From UBA1227 sp045629305 (GTDB lineage: Bacteria > Bacillota > Clostridia > Oscillospirales > Acutalibacteraceae): a DNA stretch of 14,423 nt. Shown here piece after piece: positions 5,965-14,399 of the stretch. The stretch lies in NCBI GenBank assembly GCA_045629305.1, contig JAZQQZ010000018.1:1-14423 (forward strand), written 5' to 3'. The position numbers and the translations under genes were made by a program. The stretch's first letter is position 1. Every line of letters starts with the position of its first letter. A model generated the notes under the pieces. The model was not told the origin of the DNA, made no database searches, and worked only from the letters and a program-made list of their open reading frames with translations.

Positions 5965-7044
5965 CTATTTAATTTTAGTTTCGCAATATAGGCATCTATA
6001 GCCACTCTCTGTTTTAACGAACATAGGCTTTAAGCCTTGCTCAATGCTGGAAATGCAACGTGCATTTTCGCAATGTTTAACGCTTGGGTCAAAGTATTCT
6101 GCGCCCTCCATTGACGGCTTCTCTCCGTCTTTCTGCTCAAGGAGTTTTAGGATTAGTGCCATACGTATAAACTTGCCATTCTTAACCTGTCTAAAATAAG
6201 CTGCACGTGGGTCATTGTCAACCTCAACTGCAATTTCATTTACTCTTGGAAGTGGATGTAGTATTACGAGGTCAGGCTTCGCACTCTCGAGTTTCGCATT
6301 ATCAAGAATGTAGACTCCCTCGAGTCTTTCATATACAGATTGGTCTCTAAAACGTTCACGTTGAATACGTGTCATATATAGAACATCAAGGTCAGCAATT
6401 GCATCTTCAAGAGACTCTGTCTCAGAAAAATCAATATTATTTTTAAGAAGTATCTCTGTCTTTACATTCTCAGGGATTTTAAGTTCTTCAGGTGATATTA
6501 AGATGAATTTAACATTCTCATAACGGGACATCGCAGCGATAAGTGAATGTACTGTGCGGCCGTATTTAAGATCACCACAGAGACCAATAGTTAGATTGTC
6601 AAATCTGCCCTTTTCCCTATGAATCGTAAGCAAATCTGTAAGTGTCTGGGTCGGATGGTGGTGGCCACCGTCGCCGGCATTTATTACAGGGATGTTGACA
6701 TTGGAGGCGGCGACGAATGCCGCACCATCCTTATAATGGCGCATAGCGATAATGTCAGCAAAGCACTCTGCGGTACGTGCTGTATCGGCTACGCTCTCGC
6801 CTTTCGCCACTGAGCAATCAGTTGGCGACGAGAAGCCGATAACGCTACCGCCGAGGTCGAGCATTGCTGACTCGAAGCTAAAGCGCGTACGAGTTGATGG
6901 CTCGTAAAATAGTGTTGCTATTTTACGACCCTTGCACTTCTCACAGTACTTTTCTGGATTTGCAATAATATCCTCAGCAGTAGTTATCAGTGCATCAATC
7001 TCAATAAGGCTTAGATCCCTTATGTCAATTAAATCTTTCTTCAC
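5965..7044 (-). CDS. pyrB: Aspartate carbamoyltransferase with fused PyrI-type zinc tail
   Basis: This enzyme transfers the carbamoyl group from carbamoyl phosphate to aspartate, the committed step of pyrimidine synthesis. Residues 1 to about 305 are a standard catalytic chain: EPSTRTRFSFE from 48 (phosphate-binding STRTR 50-54), AKGES, GDGGHHHPTQTLTD, MTRIQRERF and HPLPRVNEI. The protein is 359 residues, roughly 50 longer than an ordinary PyrB. The extra C-terminal part contains Cys325, Cys330, Cys351 and Cys354 (C-x4-C-x20-C-x2-C), which matches the zinc-binding end of the regulatory subunit PyrI (in E. coli C-x4-C-x23-C-x2-C), including the CxxxxCI and CxYCE contexts. The nucleotide-binding domain of PyrI is absent. 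The start is GTG: GGAGAA lies just upstream and the protein begins directly with MKKDLIDIRDLS. It is the last gene of the operon, 11 nt after pyrE. Enzyme identity is very sure; origin of the tail from PyrI is a strong inference. Confidence 0.95.
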   Translation of the reverse strand: MKKDLIDIRDLSLIEIDALITTAEDIIANPEKYCEKCKGRKIATLFYEPSTRTRFSFESAMLDLGGSVIGFSSPTDCSVAKGESVADTARTAECFADIIAMRHYKDGAAFVAASNVNIPVINAGDGGHHHPTQTLTDLLTIHREKGRFDNLTIGLCGDLKYGRTVHSLIAAMSRYENVKFILISPEELKIPENVKTEILLKNNIDFSETESLEDAIADLDVLYMTRIQRERFRDQSVYERLEGVYILDNAKLESAKPDLVILHPLPRVNEIAVEVDNDPRAAYFRQVKNGKFIRMALILKLLEQKDGEKPSMEGAEYFDPSVKHCENARCISSIEQGLKPMFVKTESGYRCLYCETKIK

Positions 7045-7055
7045 GCTTATTCTCC

Positions 7056-7694
7056 TTATTTAATCCAAGACTCGTCTGATGGGTTGTTTCTAAATTTGAT
7101 AAGGCGTTCCTTATCCTCTGGCTTGATATAACCCTCCTCCGCTGCAACATCAACTACAGTGTCAAATGTTGTAAGAGAGTAATTGATTACATCGGCCTCT
7201 TTAAGTCTATCGATACCCTTTTGCATACCATAGGTATAGATTGATACAACGCCGAGCACCTGTGCTCCGGCTTCACGTAAAGCATCAACCACATCGATAA
7301 CGCTTCCACCTGTTGAGATAAGATCCTCAACTACAACTACCTTCTGGCCTGGTTCGAGTTTGCCTTCGATTCTATTCTGACGGCCATGATCCTTAGAACC
7401 CGAACGAACATATCCCATTGGAAGATTCATTATATGGCCTACAATTGCTGCGTGTGCAATACCTGCAGTTGAAGTACCCATAAGTACTTCAGCATCACTG
7501 AAGTATTCTTTAACGAGAGCTGCAAGTCCATTCTCAACATCAAGTCGAACCTCAGGAGCAGTCAATGTGAGTCTGTTGTCACAATAGATTGGGCTCTTGA
7601 TTCCGGATGCCCAAGTAAATGGCTCATCAGGTCTTAGGAAAATTGCCTCTATCTTAAGTAAATCCTTTGCTATCTGGATTTCAATATCTTTCAT
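7056..7694 (-). CDS. pyrE: Orotate phosphoribosyltransferase
   Basis: PyrE joins orotate to PRPP to form OMP. The 212-residue protein shows FTWASGIKSPIYCDNR (26-41), the flexible-loop region SKDHGRQNRIEG (100-111) and the PRPP-binding signature VVVVEDLISTGGS (119-131), with the Glu123-Asp124 acidic pair. Length and motif order are normal for bacterial OPRTases. The ATG follows AAAGGAG in the 11-nt gap after pyrF, and pyrB begins 11 nt after its stop, so it sits inside the operon. It would act in the cytoplasm as a dimer, each active site borrowing the loop of its partner, as in the family. Confidence 0.96.
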   Translation of the reverse strand: MKDIEIQIAKDLLKIEAIFLRPDEPFTWASGIKSPIYCDNRLTLTAPEVRLDVENGLAALVKEYFSDAEVLMGTSTAGIAHAAIVGHIMNLPMGYVRSGSKDHGRQNRIEGKLEPGQKVVVVEDLISTGGSVIDVVDALREAGAQVLGVVSIYTYGMQKGIDRLKEADVINYSLTTFDTVVDVAAEEGYIKPEDKERLIKFRNNPSDESWIK

Positions 7695-7705
7695 AATCTT
7701 CTCCT

Positions 7706-8410
7706 TTAGTCAACGAATTCATCAACGCAGCGCTTATATGCTGCAACTGGATCATCAGCTTTGGTTATTGGCCTGCCTACAACTATGTAGTCAGAGCCAA
7801 TTTTTTTCGCCTCAGCAGGTGTCATAACTCTCTTCTGATCACCCACATCACCATCTGCGAAACGTACACCTGGTGTGACAGTTATAAAGTCAACACCACA
7901 GGTGCTGTGGACCTTCTGGGCCTCAAGCGGTGAGCAGACAACGCCATCAAGTCCAGATGATTTTGCATTGCTTGCATAATGCATAACAACTTTATCTATT
8001 GGCTCTTTTATAAGTAAGTCCTGCTCCATTATCTCTTGATCAGTTGATGTAAGCTGTGTAACCGCGATAAGGATTGGCCTTGTGCCGTCAGCACGTGTGA
8101 GGCCCTCTATTGCGGCCTCCATCATACGTGTCGTGCCGGCAGCGTGCACATTCGTCATATCAACATCAAGATTTGATAGCACAGACATAGATTTCTTAAC
8201 AGTTGTCGGAATGTCGTGCAGTTTAAGATCAAGGAAAATCTTATGACCGCGTGCCTTTATTTCCCTTACAATTTCAGGACCCTCAGCATAATAAAGTTCC
8301 ATGCCAATTTTAACAAATGGCTTTCTCTCAAGGTCAGAGAATTTATCAAGGAAAGAAAAAGTTTCTTCTTTACTGGCAAAGTCACAAGCGATAATTACAT
8401 CGCGTCCCAT
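7706..8410 (-). CDS. pyrF: Orotidine 5'-phosphate decarboxylase
   Basis: PyrF decarboxylates OMP to UMP, the last step of the pathway. The 234-residue chain opens with the first beta strand DVIIACDF. It has VKIGMELY near 33-40 and the catalytic FLDLKLHDIPTT (59-70), in which Asp61, Lys63 and Asp66 are the expected charged active-site residues. It then has QLTST (119-123) and, near the C terminus, TPGVRF and the phosphate-binding VVGRPI. Length is typical of the shorter, Bacillus-like group. The ATG shares one base with the pyrD stop (TGATG) and is preceded by AGGAGGTG inside pyrD, pointing to translational coupling. Confidence 0.96.
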   Translation of the reverse strand: MGRDVIIACDFASKEETFSFLDKFSDLERKPFVKIGMELYYAEGPEIVREIKARGHKIFLDLKLHDIPTTVKKSMSVLSNLDVDMTNVHAAGTTRMMEAAIEGLTRADGTRPILIAVTQLTSTDQEIMEQDLLIKEPIDKVVMHYASNAKSSGLDGVVCSPLEAQKVHSTCGVDFITVTPGVRFADGDVGDQKRVMTPAEAKKIGSDYIVVGRPITKADDPVAAYKRCVDEFVD

Positions 8411-9318
8411 CAGTGTGCACCTCCTATTATCTGGCTTAAATCAGTTATGCCATACTGGTCCATAACTTTCGGAAGTTCTTCAACAATTTTCAAAGATGCG
8501 AATGGATCTACAAGATTCATTGCACCTATCTCGCATGCGGTAGCACCGGCGAGCATCATTTCGATAACATCATTTGCGCTACTGATACCGCCCATTCCGA
8601 TAATTGGAATGTTCACTGCCTCATACACTTGGTATACCATACGCACAGCTATTGGAAAGATTGCAGGACCAGAGAAACCGCCCATCTTATTTGCAATAAC
8701 TGGCTTCTTGTTATTGAGATTTATTCTCATACCAAGCAACGTATTGATAAGTGAGATGCCATCTGCACCAGCATCCTCACATGCTTTCGCAATAGATACG
8801 ATGTCTGTGACATTAGGTGATAGTTTTATTATAACCGGCTTTGTTGTAACTGCCTTAACTGCTTTTACAACAGAGGCAGCACTTTCACAGTCTGTGCCGA
8901 AGCTCATGCCACCGCCGTGGACATTTGGGCAACTGACATTGACCTCAAGCCAGCCCACCTGTGGTTCCTTATCAAGGCGCTCACAAGTATAGGCATACTC
9001 CTCCAATGAGAAGCCACTGACATTTGCCATAACAGGCTTATTAAAGCAAGCCTTGAGCTTTGGAAGTTCTTCGTTTATAACTGCGTCAACGCCTGGGTTC
9101 TGAAGACCGACGGCGTTGATCATGCCACTTGTGCATTCGGCAATACGAGGTGTCGGATTGCCGAAGCGTGGCTCTTTCGTAGTGCCTTTGAAACTAAATG
9201 TTCCAAGGGCATTAATATCATAAAGTTCTGCGAACTCATAACCATATCCGAATGTTCCAGAAGCAGGAATTACGGGATTATCTAGTTCTATTCCGCATAA
9301 ATTCACTTTAGTGCTCAT
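8410..9318 (-). CDS. pyrD: Dihydroorotate dehydrogenase B, catalytic FMN subunit
   Basis: This subunit oxidises dihydroorotate to orotate with FMN. The 302-residue protein has the class 1 pattern: NPVIPASGTFGYG near 14-26, Lys44 in the FMN region, NAVGLQNPG at 68-76, the catalytic loop NVSCPNVHGG (127-136) with Cys130 as the base of class 1 enzymes, KLSPNVTDI, and the phosphate-binding GMGGI at 241-245. Class 1B is supported by the immediately upstream pyrK electron-transfer gene; together they form an NAD-linked complex. There is a 4-nt gap after pyrK, with GGGAGG lying in the last codons of pyrK, and a 1-nt overlap with pyrF. The use of Cys rather than Ser as base and the PyrK partner argue against the membrane-bound class 2 enzyme. 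Confidence 0.96.
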   Translation of the reverse strand: MSTKVNLCGIELDNPVIPASGTFGYGYEFAELYDINALGTFSFKGTTKEPRFGNPTPRIAECTSGMINAVGLQNPGVDAVINEELPKLKACFNKPVMANVSGFSLEEYAYTCERLDKEPQVGWLEVNVSCPNVHGGGMSFGTDCESAASVVKAVKAVTTKPVIIKLSPNVTDIVSIAKACEDAGADGISLINTLLGMRINLNNKKPVIANKMGGFSGPAIFPIAVRMVYQVYEAVNIPIIGMGGISSANDVIEMMLAGATACEIGAMNLVDPFASLKIVEELPKVMDQYGITDLSQIIGGAH

Positions 9319-9322
9319 TATA

Positions 9323-10060
9323 CTAGTCCTCCCAAATTATCTCTTCTTTTCTTAGCACTGGGCCATCTTTACAAATTCGCTTATTGCCTGTAATAGTCTT
9401 ACAAGAACATCCCATACAAGCGCCGAATCCACATCCCATTCTCTCTTCAAAGCTCATCTGTCCAGATGTCTTTGTAGCACTATATACTGCACGGAGCATA
9501 GGCTCTGGGCCACATGTATAGAAATAAGAGTAATCGAGATCTCCTATCACATCTGTGACAAATCCTTTAGTACCATAACTGCCATCGACAGTTGTAACTA
9601 TAGTATTAAAGCCTCGTGATTTAAAATCATCTTCAAGGAAAACTTCAGATGCTGTATTAAAGCCGAGTACAACTGTCGGCTCGGAGCCGGCGAGTTTTAA
9701 CTCCTTGGCAAGCCACAGAAGTGGTGGCACGCCGACGCCACCACCGATAAGGAGTGGACGCTCGCCGGCGAGTTCTAAATTATAACCATTGCCGAGGCCG
9801 ACTAATATATCGAGTTCTTCACCAGCACACATCTCTGACATTTTTTCGGTGCCTTTGCCGACGATCCTGTATACAAGTGTTAATGTGTCGCCAAAGACAT
9901 CACATACAGAGATTGGTCTTCTGAGAAATAAATCATCGATTTTAATATTTACGAACTGGCCAGGTGCTGTTATCTCTTCGGTATCACCGAAAAGAGTCAT
10001 CTTAAACACATTATCAGTCAGTGCGCTATTTGATACGATTTTAAAAATCTCTTGTTTCAT
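9323..10060 (-). CDS. pyrK: Dihydroorotate dehydrogenase B, electron transfer subunit
   Basis: PyrK passes electrons from PyrD to NAD through FAD and a [2Fe-2S] cluster. In the 245-residue protein the FAD domain carries RRPIS at 47-51, the NAD domain carries GGGVGVPP at 106-113 and YTCGPEPML at 181-189, and the cluster motif is Cys210, Cys215, Cys218 and Cys230 (CGFGACMGC...C) near the C terminus. All expected ligands are present and the length is normal, so it should be functional. It lies 7 nt after carB with only a modest ribosome-binding match (AGGTG) and 4 nt before pyrD, consistent with co-production with its partner. Confidence 0.96.
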   Translation of the reverse strand: MKQEIFKIVSNSALTDNVFKMTLFGDTEEITAPGQFVNIKIDDLFLRRPISVCDVFGDTLTLVYRIVGKGTEKMSEMCAGEELDILVGLGNGYNLELAGERPLLIGGGVGVPPLLWLAKELKLAGSEPTVVLGFNTASEVFLEDDFKSRGFNTIVTTVDGSYGTKGFVTDVIGDLDYSYFYTCGPEPMLRAVYSATKTSGQMSFEERMGCGFGACMGCSCKTITGNKRICKDGPVLRKEEIIWED

Positions 10061-10067
10061 AATTCAC

Positions 10068-13000
10068 CTATTCTGCATCAATTGTAGAAATTGTAAGTGT
10101 TGTCTCTTCAAGTACGTCGAGAAGAACTCGTACAGTATCAAGATTTGAGAACATTGTAACATTGTTCTCAATAGCGCATGCGCGCATCTTTATACCGTCG
10201 CCCAAATGCTTGCCCGACATAATTGAGCGTGTATTGATTACATAGCTTACGAAACCGGCACGGATGTTATCAAGGAGCGATGTATCTCCGTCGGAAATTT
10301 TACCGAGTACCTTAGTGCGGATTCCATGCTCCTTGAGGAAGCTTGCCGTGCCCTCAGTTGCCTGAATATTGAAGCCCATATCATAGAAGCGCTGAACAAG
10401 TGGAAGTGCTTCATCTTTGTCCTCATCAGCGAGAGTAACAATTATTGTACCGTAATTCTTGAGTTTCATTCCACTTGCTTGAAGAGCCTTATAAAGTGCG
10501 CGTGTAAGTCTGTCATCATAGCCGATTGCTTCACCTGTTGATTTCATCTCAGGTGAAAGATAAGCATCAAGTCCCTTAATCTTATTAAATGAGAATACTG
10601 GAACCTTAACATAGTGACGGTTCTTCTCCTTTGGATAAAGATCGAAGATTCCCTGCTCTTTAAGTGACTTGCCGAGTATTACTTCAGTTGCGATATCAGC
10701 AAGGCTGTAACCTGTTGACTTTGAAAGGAAAGGAACTGTTCTTGATGAACGTGGGTTAACCTCAATGATGTAGACATTCTCATCCTTGTCAACAATGAAC
10801 TGGATATTGTAAAGACCAACTATTCCAATGCCAAGGCCGAGCGCCTTAGCATACTGAAGAATAATGCCCTTAACTTTATTTGAAATACTGAATGATGGAT
10901 ATACAGAGATTGAGTCACCACTGTGGACACCAGTTCTCTCTACAAGTTCCATAATACCTGGAACAAAGACATCTCTGCCATCACAGATAGCATCAACCTC
11001 AACCTCTTTGCCCTGGATATATTTATCTACAAGCACAGGCTTATCCTCATCGATTTCAACAGCTGTTTTAAGATAAGTTCTAAGGTCCTCGTCGTTGGAT
11101 ACAATCTGCATTGCACGGCCACCGAGTACGAAAGATGGACGAACAAGAACAGGATATCCGACGTCATTTGCAGATTTTATTCCAGCCTCGATATTCGTAA
11201 CAGCGTGGCCCTTTGGCTGAGGGATACCCAGTTCACTAAGGATTGCATTGAACTGGTCCCTATCCTCAGCTCTGTCGATTGCGGCACAGTCTGTGCCGAT
11301 AATCTTTACGCCACGCTCCATAAGAGGATCAGCGAGGTTAATTGCAGTCTGTCCACCGAGGGATGCGATAACACCCTCTGGCTTTTCATAATCAACAATT
11401 GCCATTACATCCTCAGGTGTGAGTGGCTCGAAATAGAGTTTATCTGCTGTAGTGTAATCAGTAGATACGGTCTCTGGGTTATTGTTGATAATAATTGCTT
11501 CATATCCGTTTCTCTTGATTGTCTGAACGGCATGAACTGTTGAATAGTCGAACTCTACGCCCTGTCCGATTCTAATAGGGCCGGCGCCGAGTACTATAAT
11601 CTTTTTCTTATCTGTAAGTCTTGATGCATTCTCACCCGTATATGATGAGTAGAGATATGCGATGTATTTTCCTGTGTGAAGAGTATCGACCATCTTAAAG
11701 ATTGGTGTGATACCATTCTGCTTGCGTTTGTTATAGATATCTATCTCCGGAAGGTTCCAAATTTTAGCGATATATTTATCACTAAAGCCCATAATCTTCG
11801 CAGCCTTAAGTGTATTTACATCGTTGATATTTGCTTTAAGAGCTTTTTCCATATCGACAATTTTCTTAAAGGACTCAAGGAAAAGTTCTGTAATCATTGT
11901 GACTTCATGAATTTTCGCAATGTCCTCGCCACGGCGGAGAAGTTCGAATACACCGTAAACATTGTCATCCTGGAATGTCTCAAGATATTTAAAAATCTCA
12001 TCTGTTGCCATATTGTCAAACTTTGGCATATAGAAGTGGCATACACCTATCTCAAGTGAGCGAACTGATTTAAGACAGCACTCCTCGAGAGTGGAGCCGA
12101 TGCCCATTACCTCACCAGTTGCCTTCATCTGTGTGCCAAGTGTATTTGGTGCAGATGCAAATTTATCAAATGGGAATCTTGGGAATTTAGCAACTATATA
12201 ATCGAGTGATGGCTCGATTGCTGCTGTACCACCAGCGACAGGGATATCAGAAAGAGCCATACCTGTCGCTACCTTTGCGGTAACGCGAGCAATCGGATAT
12301 CCAGATGCTTTAGATGCTAGCGCTGATGAGCGGGATACTCTTGGGTTTACTTCGATAAGGAAGTACTCAGATGATGTAGGATTTAGTGCAAATTGGACAT
12401 TACATCCGCCTACTATTTTAAGTTCGCGAATAAGTTTAATCGCGCTGTCATTTAGCATCTTAAGGTCGTGATTATCAAGCGAAAGAATAGGTGCCACAAC
12501 CATAGAGTCTCCTGTGTGAACACCTACAGGATCCACGTTTTCCATTCCACAGATAGTGATGGCATTGTCATCACTGTCGCGCATTACTTCAAATTCTATC
12601 TCTTTATAGCCCTTTACTGACTTCTCGATAAGTACTTGATGAACTGGTGATAATGCAAAAGCATTCTTTGAAATTTCAATAAGTTCATCTTCGTTATTGG
12701 CGAAGCCGCCGCCTGTGCCTCCGAGCGTAAACGCAGGTCGGAGCACTACTGGATATCCTATATCCAGTGCGGCCTTCTTCGCCTCTTCGATATTATAAGT
12801 GATCTCTGATGGAATAACCGGCTCACCGATTGACTGGCACATCTCTTTAAAGAGTTCACGGTCCTCAGCGCGTTCGATACTCTCTGATGACGTGCCAAGT
12901 AGTTCTACGCCGCACTCCTCAAGTACGCCCTTCTTCTGAAGCTGCATACAGAGGTTAAGACCAGTCTGTCCGCCGATACCAGGGATGATTGCATCAGGTC

Positions 13001-13244
13001 TTTCAAAGCGGAGAATCTTTGCTATATATTCGAGTGTAAGTGGCTCCATGTAAACTTTATCTGCGATTGTAGTATCAGTCATGATAGTCGCAGGATTAGA
13101 GTTACAAAGTATTACTTCATAGCCTTCCTCTTTAAGCGCGAGGCATGCCTGAGTTCCTGCATAATCGAACTCGGCTGCCTGACCGATTACAATCGGACCA
13201 GAGCCGATAATTAGTATCTTCTTTAAATCAGTACGTTTAGCCAT
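10068..13244 (-). CDS. carB: Carbamoyl-phosphate synthase large subunit
   Basis: CarB makes carbamoyl phosphate from bicarbonate, ammonia and two ATP; the ammonia normally comes from glutamine through the small subunit CarA. The 1058-residue chain has the two homologous halves of the family, each starting with a G-x-G-P-I-x-I-G-Q motif (KKILIIGSGPIVIGQ from 8, KKIIVLGAGPIRIGQ from 547). Each half carries an ATP-grasp domain (LRPAFTLGGTGGG near 168-180; LVRPSFVLGGRAMQ in the second). The last 130 or so residues form the MGS-like allosteric domain, with ATEGTASFL and YVINT, which are positions used for UMP binding in E. coli. The start overlaps the pyrC end by 8 nt and uses GGAGG lying in the last pyrC codons. 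No carA is present in the window, so the glutaminase partner must be encoded elsewhere. Confidence 0.97.
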   Translation of the reverse strand: MAKRTDLKKILIIGSGPIVIGQAAEFDYAGTQACLALKEEGYEVILCNSNPATIMTDTTIADKVYMEPLTLEYIAKILRFERPDAIIPGIGGQTGLNLCMQLQKKGVLEECGVELLGTSSESIERAEDRELFKEMCQSIGEPVIPSEITYNIEEAKKAALDIGYPVVLRPAFTLGGTGGGFANNEDELIEISKNAFALSPVHQVLIEKSVKGYKEIEFEVMRDSDDNAITICGMENVDPVGVHTGDSMVVAPILSLDNHDLKMLNDSAIKLIRELKIVGGCNVQFALNPTSSEYFLIEVNPRVSRSSALASKASGYPIARVTAKVATGMALSDIPVAGGTAAIEPSLDYIVAKFPRFPFDKFASAPNTLGTQMKATGEVMGIGSTLEECCLKSVRSLEIGVCHFYMPKFDNMATDEIFKYLETFQDDNVYGVFELLRRGEDIAKIHEVTMITELFLESFKKIVDMEKALKANINDVNTLKAAKIMGFSDKYIAKIWNLPEIDIYNKRKQNGITPIFKMVDTLHTGKYIAYLYSSYTGENASRLTDKKKIIVLGAGPIRIGQGVEFDYSTVHAVQTIKRNGYEAIIINNNPETVSTDYTTADKLYFEPLTPEDVMAIVDYEKPEGVIASLGGQTAINLADPLMERGVKIIGTDCAAIDRAEDRDQFNAILSELGIPQPKGHAVTNIEAGIKSANDVGYPVLVRPSFVLGGRAMQIVSNDEDLRTYLKTAVEIDEDKPVLVDKYIQGKEVEVDAICDGRDVFVPGIMELVERTGVHSGDSISVYPSFSISNKVKGIILQYAKALGLGIGIVGLYNIQFIVDKDENVYIIEVNPRSSRTVPFLSKSTGYSLADIATEVILGKSLKEQGIFDLYPKEKNRHYVKVPVFSFNKIKGLDAYLSPEMKSTGEAIGYDDRLTRALYKALQASGMKLKNYGTIIVTLADEDKDEALPLVQRFYDMGFNIQATEGTASFLKEHGIRTKVLGKISDGDTSLLDNIRAGFVSYVINTRSIMSGKHLGDGIKMRACAIENNVTMFSNLDTVRVLLDVLEETTLTISTIDAE

Positions 13245-14337
13245 AAACTTTTATTCCTCCGCAAAATGTCTCTTTACATACACCGTGAAGTTTCATGCCG
13301 CCAAACGGTGTCGCACGGCCCTTTGATAAGAACTCGTCTGGATTTACGATGAATTCCTCATCGAGATCCCAGACTGTGTAGTCATCATTCAGTGATATGC
13401 TAAAACGCTCTCTCGGATTCATTGACATAAGGTCAATAAGTTTATCGAGCGTTATTATTTTTGATTTTAAAACAAGCTCTGTATAAAGAAGCGGGAACGC
13501 GGTCTCGAGACCGACTATTCCGAAGGCACTACCCTCGAGTCCCTTTGATTTTTCCTCAAGTGAATGTGGAGCGTGATCAGTCGCTATCATATCGATTGTT
13601 CCGTCCACTATTCCAAGTAGAAGTGCATCCTTATCTTTTGCACTTCGAAGAGGCGGATTCATCTTATAGAATCCGTCCTCGTGAAGGTCCGCATCCGAAA
13701 GTATTAGATAGTGCGGTCCTGTCTCGCAGGTGACATTCACACCTGACTGCTTCGCGTCGCGTATCAGCTCGACGCTTTCTTTTGTTGAGATATGGCATAC
13801 ATGGTATGCACATCCAGTCTCATCGGACAACTTAAGGTCTCGCTCTATTTGCTTCCATTCGGATGCGGAGCATATTCCCCTATGTCCATGAGTTTTGGCA
13901 TATTCACCATCGTGAATAAAGCCGCCATGGAGTAGCTCATTTACTTCGCAATGAGCAACTATCATTTTATCAAGAACTTTCGCTCTCTCCATCGCCTCGC
14001 GCATCATACCGGCGTCCTGCACTCCGTGCCCGTCGTCGGAGAAGGCGATGCAGTAATCTGCCATCTCTTCGATCGCCGCGAGTTTCTCTCCGCGCTGGCC
14101 GACTGTGATTGCGGCGTATGGCAAGACGCTTATCACAGCGTCTCTCTCTATTATCTCCCTCTCGACCATTAGGTGCTCGAGAGAGTCTGGTACAGGATTT
14201 AAGTTTGGCATCGTACACACCGCTGTGTAGCCGCCATGCGCCGCTGCCATTGATCCTGATTTAATTGTCTCTTTGTAACCAAATCCCGGTTCTCTGAAAT
14301 GCACATGAACATCACAAAACGCTGGCAATTTTACCAT
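13237..14337 (-). CDS. pyrC: Dihydroorotase, class I, short N terminus
   Basis: PyrC reversibly cyclises carbamoyl aspartate to dihydroorotate. Metal-site residues of the Bacillus-type class I enzyme are all visible: His11 and His13 (DVHVHFREPG), Asp101/Asp102 (FSDDGHGV), His129 (VAHCE), His182 (CHIST) and Asp254 (TDHAPHS). The protein is 366 residues, whereas this type is usually about 425. The loss is at the N terminus, because the HxH motif starts at residue 11 instead of near 59. An in-frame TAA two codons before the ATG excludes a longer start. The ATG has GAGGA upstream. It is the first pyr gene of the operon and overlaps carB by 8 nt. The enzyme is likely active, since catalytic residues are intact. 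Confidence 0.94.
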   Translation of the reverse strand: MVKLPAFCDVHVHFREPGFGYKETIKSGSMAAAHGGYTAVCTMPNLNPVPDSLEHLMVEREIIERDAVISVLPYAAITVGQRGEKLAAIEEMADYCIAFSDDGHGVQDAGMMREAMERAKVLDKMIVAHCEVNELLHGGFIHDGEYAKTHGHRGICSASEWKQIERDLKLSDETGCAYHVCHISTKESVELIRDAKQSGVNVTCETGPHYLILSDADLHEDGFYKMNPPLRSAKDKDALLLGIVDGTIDMIATDHAPHSLEEKSKGLEGSAFGIVGLETAFPLLYTELVLKSKIITLDKLIDLMSMNPRERFSISLNDDYTVWDLDEEFIVNPDEFLSKGRATPFGGMKLHGVCKETFCGGIKVYG

Positions 14338-14357
14338 AACTTAATCCTCACTTTTAC

Positions 14358-14388
14358 AAAAGGAGCACCTTTGAAAGGTGCTCCTTTT
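14358..14388 (-). terminator. Strong hairpin between upstream gene and pyrC
   Basis: Arms AAAAGGAGCACCT (14358-14370) and AGGTGCTCCTTTT (14376-14388) form a 13-bp stem with a 5-nt loop. It starts 11 nt after the stop of the gene at the right edge, so it most simply ends that gene on the minus strand. The run after the stem (TTTTGTAAAAG on the minus strand) is a short T tract. Only 20 nt separate it from the pyrC start, so it may instead be a partial terminator or attenuator for the pyr operon. Confidence 0.7.
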
Positions 14389-14399
14389 ATAAATTAAAC

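Noticed and set aside
8216..8992. 258-codon plus-strand open frame opposite pyrF and pyrD
   Set aside because: It lies wholly antisense to two clearly identified enzymes, begins inside pyrF without a ribosome site, and its product resembles no family; the openness follows from the codon pattern of the genes on the other strand.
10923..11543. 206-codon plus-strand open frame opposite carB
   Set aside because: It is antisense to a conserved carB region with no ribosome site or recognisable motif.
14358..14368. AAAAGGAG in the hairpin as a sequestered ribosome site for pyrC
   Set aside because: On the minus strand it is either about 40 nt from the pyrC ATG or in the wrong orientation, and pyrC has its own GAGGA at a normal distance.
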